Origin: Ectocarpus siliculosus
Lineage: Eukaryota > Sar > Phaeophyceae > Ectocarpales > Ectocarpaceae
Direction: 5' to 3'
Assembly (NCBI GenBank): GCA_000310025.1
Contig: FN649743.1
Location: 885,786-949,785, forward strand
DNA: 64,000 nt
The notes beneath the pieces were generated by a model. The model did no database searches. It worked only from the letters and a program-made list of their open reading frames with translations, and had not been told where the DNA came from. A program made the position numbers and the translations under genes. The stretch's first letter is position 1; each line of letters begins with the position of its first letter. Shown in pieces: positions 1 to 10,623 of this stretch.

Positions 1-2764
1 GAAGCGTCTGAGGAGGATCGAGAGGGCACAACGGAGGACGTTGTCGGGGCTGTCGACGATCGTGGCGTTGGAGTTGATGGATCCGTTGCGCAGGGCGGAG
101 CAACTGATGGTTACGGCGGTGTTGGAATTCGTGCTAGTACTGCTGTCGAAGAGAGTGTGACGGTTGATGATGGTGTCGGAGATGGAGCAACAGCAGTCCA
201 CAGCGCGGAGTACCAAAAAGGGCCGGTTGGTGGTGATGAGAGCGGAGTTCCTGCAGCAGCAGCAGCAGCAGCAGCAGCCGTTTTGGATGATGAAGCAGGC
301 GATGGTGTCCATGATACATCAGAGGGTTGTGCGGCGGCTGCCGAAGAGCTCGTGGCGGTTGGTGAGACCGGTCTTGTCGGAGATCGAGCAAAAGGCGAGG
401 GGAGCAAAGCGGGCGGAGAAAGAGGGAAGGCTGGTGGTGGTGACGATTACGCCGGAAGTCGTTCAGGTGCTAAAGAGGTTGCGGAGGCTGGTGAGGCTGG
501 TCACGTCGAAGATGGTGGAGCAGCAGCGGCGGGTGGTGGTGGTGGTGGTGGTGGTGATGGTGATGGTGACGATTACGCTGGAGATCGTCCAGGTGCTGAA
601 GAGGGTGTGGCGGTCGATGATGGTGGTCATGTCGAAGATGCTGCAGCAGCTACCGTCGCCGTAGGCGGACCAGTTGATGGTAGCGACGGTGGTGCCGAAG
701 AGGTTGTGGAGGTTGGTGATGCTGGTGATGCCGGACATGGTACAGCAGCAGCGGCGGGTGGTGGTGGTGGTGGTGGCGGTGGTGGCGATGGTGACGATTA
801 CGCTGAAGGTGGTTCAGGTGCTGAAGAGGGTGTGGCGGTCGATGATGGTGGTCATGTCGAAGATGCAGCAGCAGCAGCAGCAGCGGCTAGTGGTGGAGAT
901 GGTGATGATGACGACGATCACGCTGGAGGTCGCCGAGGTGCTGCTGAAGAGATTGTGGCGGTCGTTGACGGTGGTCATGTCGAGCATGGCGCAGCAGCAG
1001 CCGTCGCCGAAGGCGGAGCAGTTGATGATGGTGACGACGGTGGTGCTGGAGAGGGTGTTGCGGTTGGTGATATTGGAGATCGTGCAGCAACCACAGGGAG
1101 CCGGGAGGGCAATGAAGACGACAGCAGAGGGGTGCCTGGTGACGCTGGTGAGGGTAGAGCTCGTGCGGCAGCAGCGGAGGAGGGTCATAGCACCAACGAG
1201 GAGATGGGAGATGGAGGTGCGGCTCGCGCAGTCGCTGCCGAGGCGTTGGCGGCGGTGCTACAGGCGGAGCTCGACCAAATGAAGGTAGGAACAGACAGCA
1301 GCAGTAGGCTTGGGACGGGACACTCGCTGAGATGTAGTGTACCACCTAGTACTCTTGCCAGGTAGGTGGTTGTATCCTTGTGACGTCGACGGTGGGCTCT
1401 AAATCTCGAAATGCCTATTTAAGGAAGGAGGATTGTGGTATGAGTCCCCGCATCAGAGCAGTGTCGTTTGCACAGTCGTGTCGTTTTGAATTAGTTCCTG
1501 GGAAAGCGGGGGCTGCTAGATAGTAACGTAGCAGCAGCATCGTGGCCTTGCTGCAGGCCTGAAGCCCTGCTTTGGAGATGTGAACGTGAACGAACGGGTG
1601 TACGGCCGACGTGCACGTGCGACCAACTTCATGACCCGGCTCTTGTTCGTTGTATTATGCCTAACGGTCGTTGCCTCCACCATTAGTCGACTCTGTCTAG
1701 AACGAGTGGCACATGATACTTTTGACGTATATCCTACCTAGAATGACCATCACCCAGGTATCTCTCCGAATGGATTTCACCGGCAAGTATCCACGCCATG
1801 ACCAGTTGTCATCAATCGCAAATCAATCGTCGTTCAGTGGATAAGAGAAATGCGATGCGGGGACGTATTTTGCGGCATTGTACACGGTCAATTTGTTTTT
1901 TTTTCACTGAAGGGCATGACCGCCGTGGATGACATCACCAGCGTTCATGCGTACCTACCTGTGAACTTGCATCATGGCGGCACCCCTTCCCAACTTGAGT
2001 TGCCGGTGATGTACGGGAGATAAAGTATGTTTCCCAGCCCTATAATGGATTCCCCGTATGCTTGGGTTTCCGATGACTGTTGTGTTTGGTTGGCGTCGAG
2101 GCCGGCGACGGCAAATGCGAGCGTTTTGTGTGGTACTGTTTTAGCACGACACGCCCCATCGGTACTATCCTGTCGCGATTCTTGTTCGACCAACATTTGT
2201 TCGTACGTTATTTCATGCCTGGGAATAATCCACATTATTGTGTACTTGTGCTGTTTCGTCGTTTTCACCCTCTAGGGTCGGCTCTCCGAGCTGAGCTCCG
2301 AAAACTGGCGCCTTCGCATGAGCGCCGAGGCTGCTGCTAGAGAAAGGGACGCAGAGATCGCTCGCGGCATGACGGAGAGAGCAGAACGCATCCGTGCGGG
2401 CAGGATGGAGAGGGAGAACGAGGCTTCGGCCTTGAGCAGCAGAGACGCCGCCACCAGCAGCGACAGGGACTGGCACACGGAGGTCGATAGCAGCAGCAGC
2501 AGCATTAGCAGCAGCAGCAGCAGCAGCGACAGCGGCAGCGGCAGCAGCGTCGGAGGCAGCGGCGGCAGCGGCGGCAGCGAGGGTACTGGAAGCAACGGCA
2601 TGAGCGACGTAGAGGAATACCTCGGAGTGGAGGAGAGAACACTGGTAGTCCAAGACGCGCCTGGGCAGCAGGGCCAAGAAGCACGTGACAAGGGCGGGGG
2701 AGTGATTCTGCGCTTCCTGCAGGGAATGCAGCCAGTGTCGCATGTGCACTGGGAACAACTGTAG
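1..2764 (+). CDS. Acidic low-complexity repeat protein with coiled coil, 3' part
   Basis: Two exons are supported: 1-1284, open from the first base so the gene begins outside the window, and 2276-2764 ending in a stop. The splice joins phase 0 to phase 0 (AAG|gtagga to ccctctag|GGT). Exon 1 encodes a very acidic Gly/Ala/Val/Asp-rich protein with about five imperfect copies of a roughly 35-60 residue unit carrying the core GAEEGVAVDDGGHVEDAAAA. Across the junction the sequence becomes charged and heptad-like (LQAELDQMK then GRLSELSSENWRLR), which suggests a short coiled coil. The last exon has Ser-rich and Ser-Gly tracts. No catalytic domain or membrane segment is visible and I do not recognise a family. 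The frame is chosen because it is open over the whole stretch, splices in frame, and gives a consistent composition; other frames over the GTG/CAG repeats are also open, so confidence is moderate. Confidence 0.55.
240..930 (+). repeat. GCA/GGT trinucleotide tracts inside minisatellite-like coding repeats
   Basis: Runs of GCA near 250-277, 520 and 870, and of GGT near 531-560 and 755-785, punctuate an imperfect longer repeat that includes cgatgatggtggtcatgtcg. They lie in the coding exon of the acidic repeat protein and encode poly-Ala and poly-Gly in its frame. Copy number is likely variable between strains. Confidence 0.7.
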
Positions 2765-5097
2765 TCCATGCGATGCATACGTGGGTATCACGAGCCCATC
2801 CAGGGACGTCAAAGTGGGAGTCTATTTTTTTCGTGTGAGGAATGTTCGACATGTCGATAGATGAGTTTTCTGTAGTATAAAATGTGTGTTTTGAGCTGTA
2901 AAGGTGGCAACCTATGTACATTCGTGTATCTGCGGTATGCGTGTTTTCGTAAAGGTTTGCCGGGAGAGGTTTGGGATATTGTATATGTTGTTTGCAGGGC
3001 AAGCGAAACGCCTTGGCCATACGGCGAAAACTCGTGTTGTGCGTCAGACTATTATTGTCACGATGATAGCCAAAAGCAGAGTGAAGGTGATTGAGTCTCT
3101 TCCGGCGCACTCATCGCAGGTGACGCCGTTTTTTTATCACCCAGACCACCCAGGGTAATTCTCGTTTCCTTGTTCCGCTGAAGCATCGCCAGGGTTTACG
3201 TGCAGAAGGGAATGGGGTTGGGTGTGAAGTGGACATTTTCTTCGGCAAGAGAATCGCACGGGGTGGGGTACAGGGGAGGGGCCCGTGGGATGACCCGTGG
3301 CGTAGATGTGGTTCGCGGTGTAGCTACGGTGCCCCCTCCGCTCGATTGTTTTTCTGTGTCCAGTGTACTGACTTCACGTGTGTAAAGGTGAGAAACCGCT
3401 CCTTTGATGGTGGTGTTGGCTTTGATATGATAATATGCCGCCGAGGCTGCAGTATAGAGGCGGGGCGCTATCCAGCCAATTGGAACACCATTGATACAAA
3501 ATGTAGTCAAGCTTTGTACTCCTTCAATTTTGCCGAAGAGATCGATTGTTGAGTTCCAGCTTCTCTGGTGGAAGAGGGGGCAGGGGGCCGCATCCGGCAT
3601 CTATTTCTGGTGACCAATCATACATGTATGTCAATTGTCTTATGCAAGTGCTGCAGTAAAATATCGGCAGTGATGATGTAAACAGCCACCAAAGTGTGTG
3701 GACTCGAGGGTAGCCCATTGTATTGCTTATTTATCTGTTGGCGTTGTTTGTGCCTTTCTTCGTTGTGGAGCAATGGGCGTGAGAACTCAGGGTACATGTT
3801 TCGGTATCTTCCTCTACGATCTATATACCTCGGTGTGTAAGGGGGTGGTGGTGTCAGACAACTTTTGAGGCACCTCCGTGGTGACACGTTTCCGAGATGA
3901 ACCCAACATACGTCGTGTAGGCAGTCCGTGAGGACTTCGATCTGCTCGTAGAATTGAATGGAGCTACCCTCGTGTTTCGACGCAGCTTTCGCTCCAAATT
4001 ACAGAACGCGTGCATTCACGTGCCGAAGACAGCTTACGCAAAGGAAACTGAAGAAATGGCATGACGGACAACCAGGACGAAGCCAAGGCAGCCAGCACGC
4101 GGCACATGAAGGTGGTCTGTATGACTGTTGTGTTTGAGGCATCGCATGGTGTACACAGAGACACGAGTAGGCATGAACCACTCCCAAAACACGCTTTTAA
4201 TGCGTGGGGAGTTTCGTCGAGCTTGCGTCGATCGCGATCACACACCTAACGCATCAATAGTTGGTTCGAACGCCAAAGGCCGAGTATTGACGGAGCCCGG
4301 GGCATGGCGATAACCGCGTCGTTGTCGCTGTTGGGTTAGAGAACGAGCCCAAGGCATACTACAGCGGAGCCTTACAGTTTCTTGTTGTGGCGCGTAATGT
4401 GGTTTGTAAGCTACATATGCACATCTCTCGACCATGTCGCTTTATTGCCCGCACAAGGTGCAACTCGGTCCGCCCATCATCCCTAAGCGGTTCACACCGA
4501 AAGGCTGTGGTCTCTACCCATCGAGGAAAGCATCAAAAGTATATGCCCTCCTGCGCAAAAGGCAGTTTGCACACATGGTGTTCGCATGGCTTGTGATATC
4601 ATAACTACACGGACAAAGCCAGTTTCCGAGTGTCTTCCCTGCCGGTCGCGACCAAATACACTAAAACTGTAGGTAGACCTCACGCCCATTGACTGTCTGT
4701 AATATCTAAGGTAATCAACCGGACGACAACATGTAGAGAGTATACATCTACCAGAACTTCCCTTCTCATTGGTACAGTATCTCTGAACCGTACAAAATAC
4801 AAACTAGGAAGGCGGCCTCCTCCAATAAAAACGCGTCATGCTACAGAGCGAAAAAGGCAGTGAAGGCCACCAAGCGAGACGATCGCGGATCCGCCCCGCA
4901 ATTCGACTTCCGACGACGACTGCACAACGTCCCCACAATAAATCCCTACCCACACGCCCGGGCAAACAACCCACCCCCGTCTCGTGGAAGTGCCTGCTAC
5001 TAAAAACTTCAAGGTAAACCAATCGCCAGCCTATGTATCCAACAAGCTTTCCGAACTATACTTGATTGCCACACAGGAGCCCTGGCTACAGTATACT
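2765..5097. other. Intergenic region between two convergent genes
   Basis: This 2.3-kb stretch lies between the 3' end of the acidic repeat protein gene and the 3' end of the minus-strand methyltransferase gene. It holds only short random frames, with no recognisable protein, RNA gene or repeat. Both flanking 3' UTRs should fall here. Confidence 0.6.
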
Positions 5098-8000
5098 TCA
5101 ACGGGTCTTCACCCAAACGTCGGCCCTGTGCGTCTGTAGGTGGGTGTCGTCCTTCTCCCTTTGCTTGAAGTCGGCCCGCAAGTCAAACGTCCCTCCCTTG
5201 ACGCCGACTACCGCCATATGCCGCCCAGTCACCCCGGATTTTCGAACCTGGAGCACGCGCGCGCAACCGCCGCATGAGGTCAAGAAAGCGTTCTCGGATC
5301 GGCAAGTCATCATCGTGATGCTCAACAGCAGCCGTGACAACGTCAGTACATTCATTGCACGGACGAGGGGTGGCAACATCGCCGGACGGCGGCAAGCGTA
5401 CTGCTGTACCGTGACATATTTTCGCCAAGCTACTGAACCATCGGCATCACGGTGGTTCGTCTTGCCCCTGCTGACAACAGCATCATGAACGCGCGTTCCA
5501 CGCCAGCCTCGGGGGGCGAGGGTGGCTGATATGGGGACGCCGTGTCTCAGCGCCAGCGCCACCCATGCCCTCCCCCCAATGTTCTACACACTTCGACAAC
5601 CCCTTCGTTCGAAGCAAGTCGATCCTTACGACGGCATCGACTGCATCGACTGGGCTGGTAACACAGTGAGTGGCGACGCCAAAGACGCCCAACGGCACAT
5701 TGATCTTCAGAGCGACTGACTGACTTACTGACTTACTGACTGACTTACCGTGGTGAAGCCCGCTTCTTGCAGTTCGGCGTCTATGTTGCCCGCCTCTGAG
5801 AAATAAACGTCCAGGTAGGGCTCCGTGCTCCTCAATATGGAAAAAAGCATCTGAGAAGCACGGATGGGGACAGCGCAGAGCCGAATGAACGGAGGATTTT
5901 GGACTTCGACCTCGACACAACGTAAACCGCCCGTAAAAACATCTTGACAAAAAAAACATCCCGGATAATACAGCAGGCGACGCGTCCACAACAAGTGAAC
6001 ATCGGAATGAGAGTGTATGAACACTAGTTCAGCGAAGTAACCACCCCAACCGGTACGAAATATTCCCACGGGAAAATCCTTGCCACTTCCCTCAGAACAT
6101 GGGAAACCTCTTGTTTGAAAAAACAGCAAAAACCATACCCACTAACCACTTCCGTAGATTCACAGTGAAAACAACCTTGCGGCCTCCAAGAGTCCTACCG
6201 GCTAGGGGGGGCTGTTCGCCTGAGACCGATGGGCTTTCGAGGCGGACAAGCTTCAGATATCGACAAATGTTGTTGTGAGAAGGCGAACGAGCTATCGTCT
6301 GAAGCAGCCTTCCTCTCTTCGCGAGCCACTCGCTGGGGCAGACTCAACCTTGCTAAATACGAGAACAACAGACCCCAAATATTTTCTGCCGCAGAGTGGA
6401 TGAATGCCGCGTCATTTACCGGGTTGTTCCTGAGCTTAATGTAGCCCGGGGCCGAGGGATCCATCTCCATGATGGAAACGCTCCCGCCCGGACGGAGTAT
6501 TCTGAAAGCCTCCGCCAGAATCTGGCGAGACGTGCAGGGGGGGGTGAGGCAAGCATCGTCGTGTTGCTTGGGGACGTACGTACGAAACGCCGTGCTAGTC
6601 ACTACAACACCAAATCCGCTTACAGCTTGGGCGGACCACCGCCGCATCGAGGATGCACCAAACCTCCATTCGGGCAGAGGCGTAATAGACAAGTTGTAGC
6701 CATGGTGGAGGTCGGTGTTCGGCCAACGGCAATGTCAAGTGCCTCTGTGTCCCGACGGGGTTACGTTTGCGGCACTGCAGCTGCTCCACTCTGTTGGAAC
6801 AATGACAGGATGCAGGTATTCCCAAGGCTATTGGTTCGGTGGACAACGTGCAGCATATGACGGCAGTCGCGTCAACTTGAGTGGCAATTCATACCAAGTA
6901 CGCCACTTAGATTCACACCGTTGTCAACATGCAGTAGTATTCTATAGCTTTGCCAACGACCTGAAGGTGATCATACCAAAATGTCAAAATTGCACCACTA
7001 CTCCGCCACGTGATCCAAGACTGCTCACCGATCTCCTTCCCTCGGTGGACAGCTCGTGTACCACAAGAGACAAGGAAACGAGAGAAGCGCTGTTGTCCTC
7101 CAACCCAGTCCTAGCCGCGTCTCCGTATTCCAGCTCCACGCGAGGGTCAGCGTTCTGCGCCCACACCCACCCAAGGTTGGTTGTTCGAAGCAAGGCACGA
7201 GGCAAAAATGGGAACAAGCTTGTGCGACCTCGGTGGGGCTATTGCGAATAGCGCACCGAGACGGCACCGATGCACGCACACCTGGGTACGCCATTCGACA
7301 AGCCAGCCGAAACGTCGCCATCCTCGTGCCAAGGACAAGACGTGAGCACCACCACTCGCACTGCAAACTACCGCACGAAATCGACAACGCGGGCATTCCG
7401 CAACACTTTCACGAACGAAATAAGCCAAGAAACAAAAAAAACGGACCTCGTCCTCCTGCTGCATGAATCGCCCGGTCAGCAGCATGTACGGAGAGAGGTC
7501 GACTCCCACCACCTTACCAGCGGAGGGAAACTGCTCTGCCAGGTACCTGCTCGACAGCGCAGCGCAGACGCGTTGTCGGAAAGATAAAAAACAGGTTACA
7601 CGATCAGGGACAACCTTCAAACGACGCCATCATATGACCGCTACAGTGCCAAACACGACCGGTTGAAACACTGTAAGAGTCCACGCCGAAGACAAGGTAG
7701 TGTGCTCAAGTCATTCGGACAGCACATCGAGCGGAGCTAGACACTTTCACGTCGCCGAGGGAAGAGAAGAGGATGATGGCATGGGCAAAAGCGGGACGAG
7801 GAGACCGCTCACGCTCTCCTTTTTCAGCAACAACGAGCGGCAAGAAACGCATCGCGGACTGCAAGCACCCCAATTACCGTCGGGGTGGCCCATCCCTACT
7901 GGGACACAGACCGCGTTCTCCCCTCCGCTACCAAAAGGCTACCCGCTGGCTAGAATCCAAAGCCCACAGGATCAGTCGTCAAGACGTGCCTGGTGCTGGT

Positions 8001-9742
8001 GCCCGACCCACACCCGAGGTCCACCACGAGGCCGCCGTCTTCCACCAGCACGCCTAGCCGCTCCATCTGCGCCTCGTACCCCTTACGCAAGAGGTACTCG
8101 CCTCTTTCCGCGTCCTCGGGAAAGTTCCGGAATCTTTTATTTCGGATATTTTGGGGGGGCGGGGGGCGCGGTTCGAGCGTCATGGCGTCGGCTCAAACTG
8201 CCGGGACCCCGTTGCGTCTTTTAGCGAAGAAGCATAAGTGAGTAGAATACTAAATATTGTGGAGATGATACCGTAGCTTTGTGTGCGACGCACAGGAAGG
8301 GGTCGGAAGCATGGGTTCACTCCGCTGTTCCACACGCCATTCATTCACTCTCGCTCACGACGTGTGCATCTGAGACGACAGCTGTCGGGGCGTGGTTCAT
8401 GGGTGGGTATTCGTTTACGCGGGCTTGGTGTTGGTCCCCTGCTACGCCAGCCCGCAAACACAGCAGGCAAATTCAGCAAACCTCGCCAACTGACCACTCG
8501 GGGGAAACATGTGAGAAATCGTAAGACCACCCTCGAGTATCGAGACTATGCCATGGACAGACAAATGAAACTAGACCGTAAAGCAATGAGGAACCAACGG
8601 CGCCGTCATCTTCCCCAAAGACGCGGGTTACATGCACGCCGAAAAGCTTGGTATTGGGTCCCAGGGATAAGCGAAAAAGAGTGGGTGGCGCAACCCTCAC
8701 CCGACCGCCTTGGAAGCAAGGTGTTGCTCCCAGGCTGCCTCCCAGCACAGGTTTCCGTCCGCATAGGCGTGAAACGGCTTCTTGTAGTAGTCAGGGACCT
8801 CCACGGAAGACGTTTCCAAGAGCCCTGTTGCGAGGAGGGGTGCAGGGTGCCACACGCAACTCAGATGTGTCGTCGGTGGCCAATTATATGGCGTGGATGA
8901 GGAGGCAATCGCGTAGATTTCACAGGAAAAACAGCGGTGCGAGTTAGCCAATCTTTTTCAACAACATGACCACCTAATAGGCTACGTGTGAGTGGTTTCG
9001 GAATACGCCATTGCCCCCACTTCTCTCGTTGTGTAAATTGTCAATTCTGAGATAAACATGAGCTGTCCACATTGAGCGGGGGGTCAGTGCTCCGAAAACT
9101 TGAACGTTTTATGCATGCGTATCTCGTAAGAGTGCTATAACAGCCATGCCGAATCATTGCACTCCCAAATTTCGATTGAGGTAGGAGTATTTCTCAAGCT
9201 TTCTATGTTCGGTATGGCTCCAAGCCCCTGGTGCACCTGCCAGAGCCGCGTCCCAGTCTTGGGCGTCTCGCAACCTCGCCACCTCTGCGTCCCAATCCAC
9301 GCCGATGTCCTTTTGCGGAGGCAAGCACGACGACGGAGAGGAGTGGCGAGAGTGAGGCGGGCAGCGGATATGTTACCCACAGTGATGGGGTTGGAGAACG
9401 TGGGCAGACGTAGTTGGAAGGTGTTGGAGGGGACACGCTTGGTGCTTTTAAACACTTGAACGCAGGTATCAAGAAACACCATTGGAATTTGAATCACGAT
9501 CGAAGGTAACGGGCATCTGGAAAGTTAGAGTGAGGTATATTTGTTGGGGACTTGATAGGGGAATTCGAGCAAGAACACAAGCAGAAAACATCCGATTCGT
9601 GTCCGCTAAATCGGAGCAAGCAAAGCAGCAAGCAGAGGATGGCAGAGAGGACATATGGAGACCTCGGGGAGATCGGCAACAAACGGTCTAGCAAAGAGGA
9701 CACGACCGAGAGCGAGCGAGCGAGAGAGAGAGAGAGCGAGCG

Positions 9743-9793
<51 letters not shown>

Positions 9794-10320
9794 AGGCTTA
9801 CAGTGCTGAATTTCGCCAGTAAATCATGCTCGAAGTGATGATACTCGTGAGAGTCCACAGCCAGAAACGTTGCTCTGGCGAAGGTGTGGGCGGATGAGCG
9901 GACATTGGTTTGTGTGCTGACGTTAGACCAGGTTCAACAACTTATTTTCCTAAAACATGCACGAAGATCCGCTGATCATGAGCTGCATCACGTGCACGCA
10001 CACACCTCTGCGCTTTTCTTCATGGTGCCCTTCGCTTGCCGCACGAGAAGTGGATAAATAGGCGAACCGACGATTGCAGAGGCCACCTTGTCCCCCAACA
10101 TCCCCCCAAAGTCTGTTGAGGCCGCGGCAAGTCCGGTGCTGCTACTGCCGTCAGGTGATGATGTTGGATTGGCCCGGTTACTTCTCCCACCAGCATTTCG
10201 GGCGGTGGGCCGTACGGCAGTCTGGAATCCGGTCACGCTAGACAAAACAGAGAGGCTTGCCAGTACGGCTACCCATGGTATGCTCCTTCCGCCCGTCGTC
10301 ATGCTGGTGGCTATTTGCAT
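5098..10320 (-). CDS. Plastid-targeted SAM-dependent methyltransferase (class I)
   Basis: Nine exons on the minus strand join in phase: 10320-10006, 9309-9237, 8824-8701, 8133-7990, 7546-7447, 7154-7029, 6521-6420, 5850-5749 and 5247-5098, giving about 411 residues. The N-terminus has a hydrophobic signal segment (WVAVLASLSVLSSVTG) followed by Phe, as in the bipartite plastid presequences of algae with secondary plastids. A start at 10302 would fit equally well. The Rossmann motif I is VVDLGCGSGTSTR near residue 200, followed by an acidic motif II region (KVVGVDLSPYML), then ILAEAFRILRPGG and MEMDPSAPGYIKL. The pattern is that of the Methyltransf_11/25 superfamily, which transfers a methyl group from SAM; the substrate cannot be read from sequence. 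Exon 4 seems to use a GC donor. The gene is divergent from the radial spoke gene, with 303 bases between the starts. Confidence 0.9.
5709..5748 (-). repeat. Tandem GTAAGT-containing repeat at a splice donor
   Basis: On the minus strand the intron after exon 8 of the methyltransferase starts with GTAAGTCAGTCAGTAAGTCA and continues in the same repeat, so at least three consensus donors lie within about 20 bases. Use of the second would add four in-frame codons (Val-Ser-Gln-Ser). Confidence 0.7.
9715..9788 (+). repeat. (GA)n microsatellite with GAGC variants
   Basis: A run of gagc and ga units over about 75 bases lies in intron 1 of the methyltransferase gene. It is a simple sequence repeat with no coding role. 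Confidence 0.95.
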
Positions 10321-10623
10321 TTGTGTTTGCTCTCTGTTCTCTCTCTCGTCCAGCTCTCGTGGAGGGCAAACGCAGAGTGCAGTGTTAAAGGAAACGGGGG
10401 GGGCTCGCCACAGGGTTTCCACAAGGTTCGGGAAGCGGTTGAAACCGTCACGTCATTTTGGGCGTTGCCCACGCATGAAGGCAACGGGGGACTCAGACAT
10501 GATGGCTTGTTCCTCTGGCCGCTAGAGCGCAGGAACATGAGATGATGATTTGAGTCGTGACACCAAAGCCGCGAGGTCGGGTCGTCCACGTTCCCAGGTT
10601 CTTCTGAACGCTCAGCCTCAGCC
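10321..10623. promoter_or_regulatory. Putative bidirectional promoter
   Basis: Only 303 bases separate the two divergent start codons of the methyltransferase (10320, minus) and the radial spoke gene (10624, plus). Both 5' UTRs and core promoters must fit here unless an upstream non-coding exon exists. I see no clear TATA box. Confidence 0.5.

Noticed and set aside
111-1345. Long minus-strand frames opposite the acidic repeat exon (98, 124 and 152 residues)
   Set aside because: They are His/Leu or Cys/Thr homopolymers produced by the trinucleotide repeats, with no splice partners; the plus frame is open to the window edge and splices in phase.
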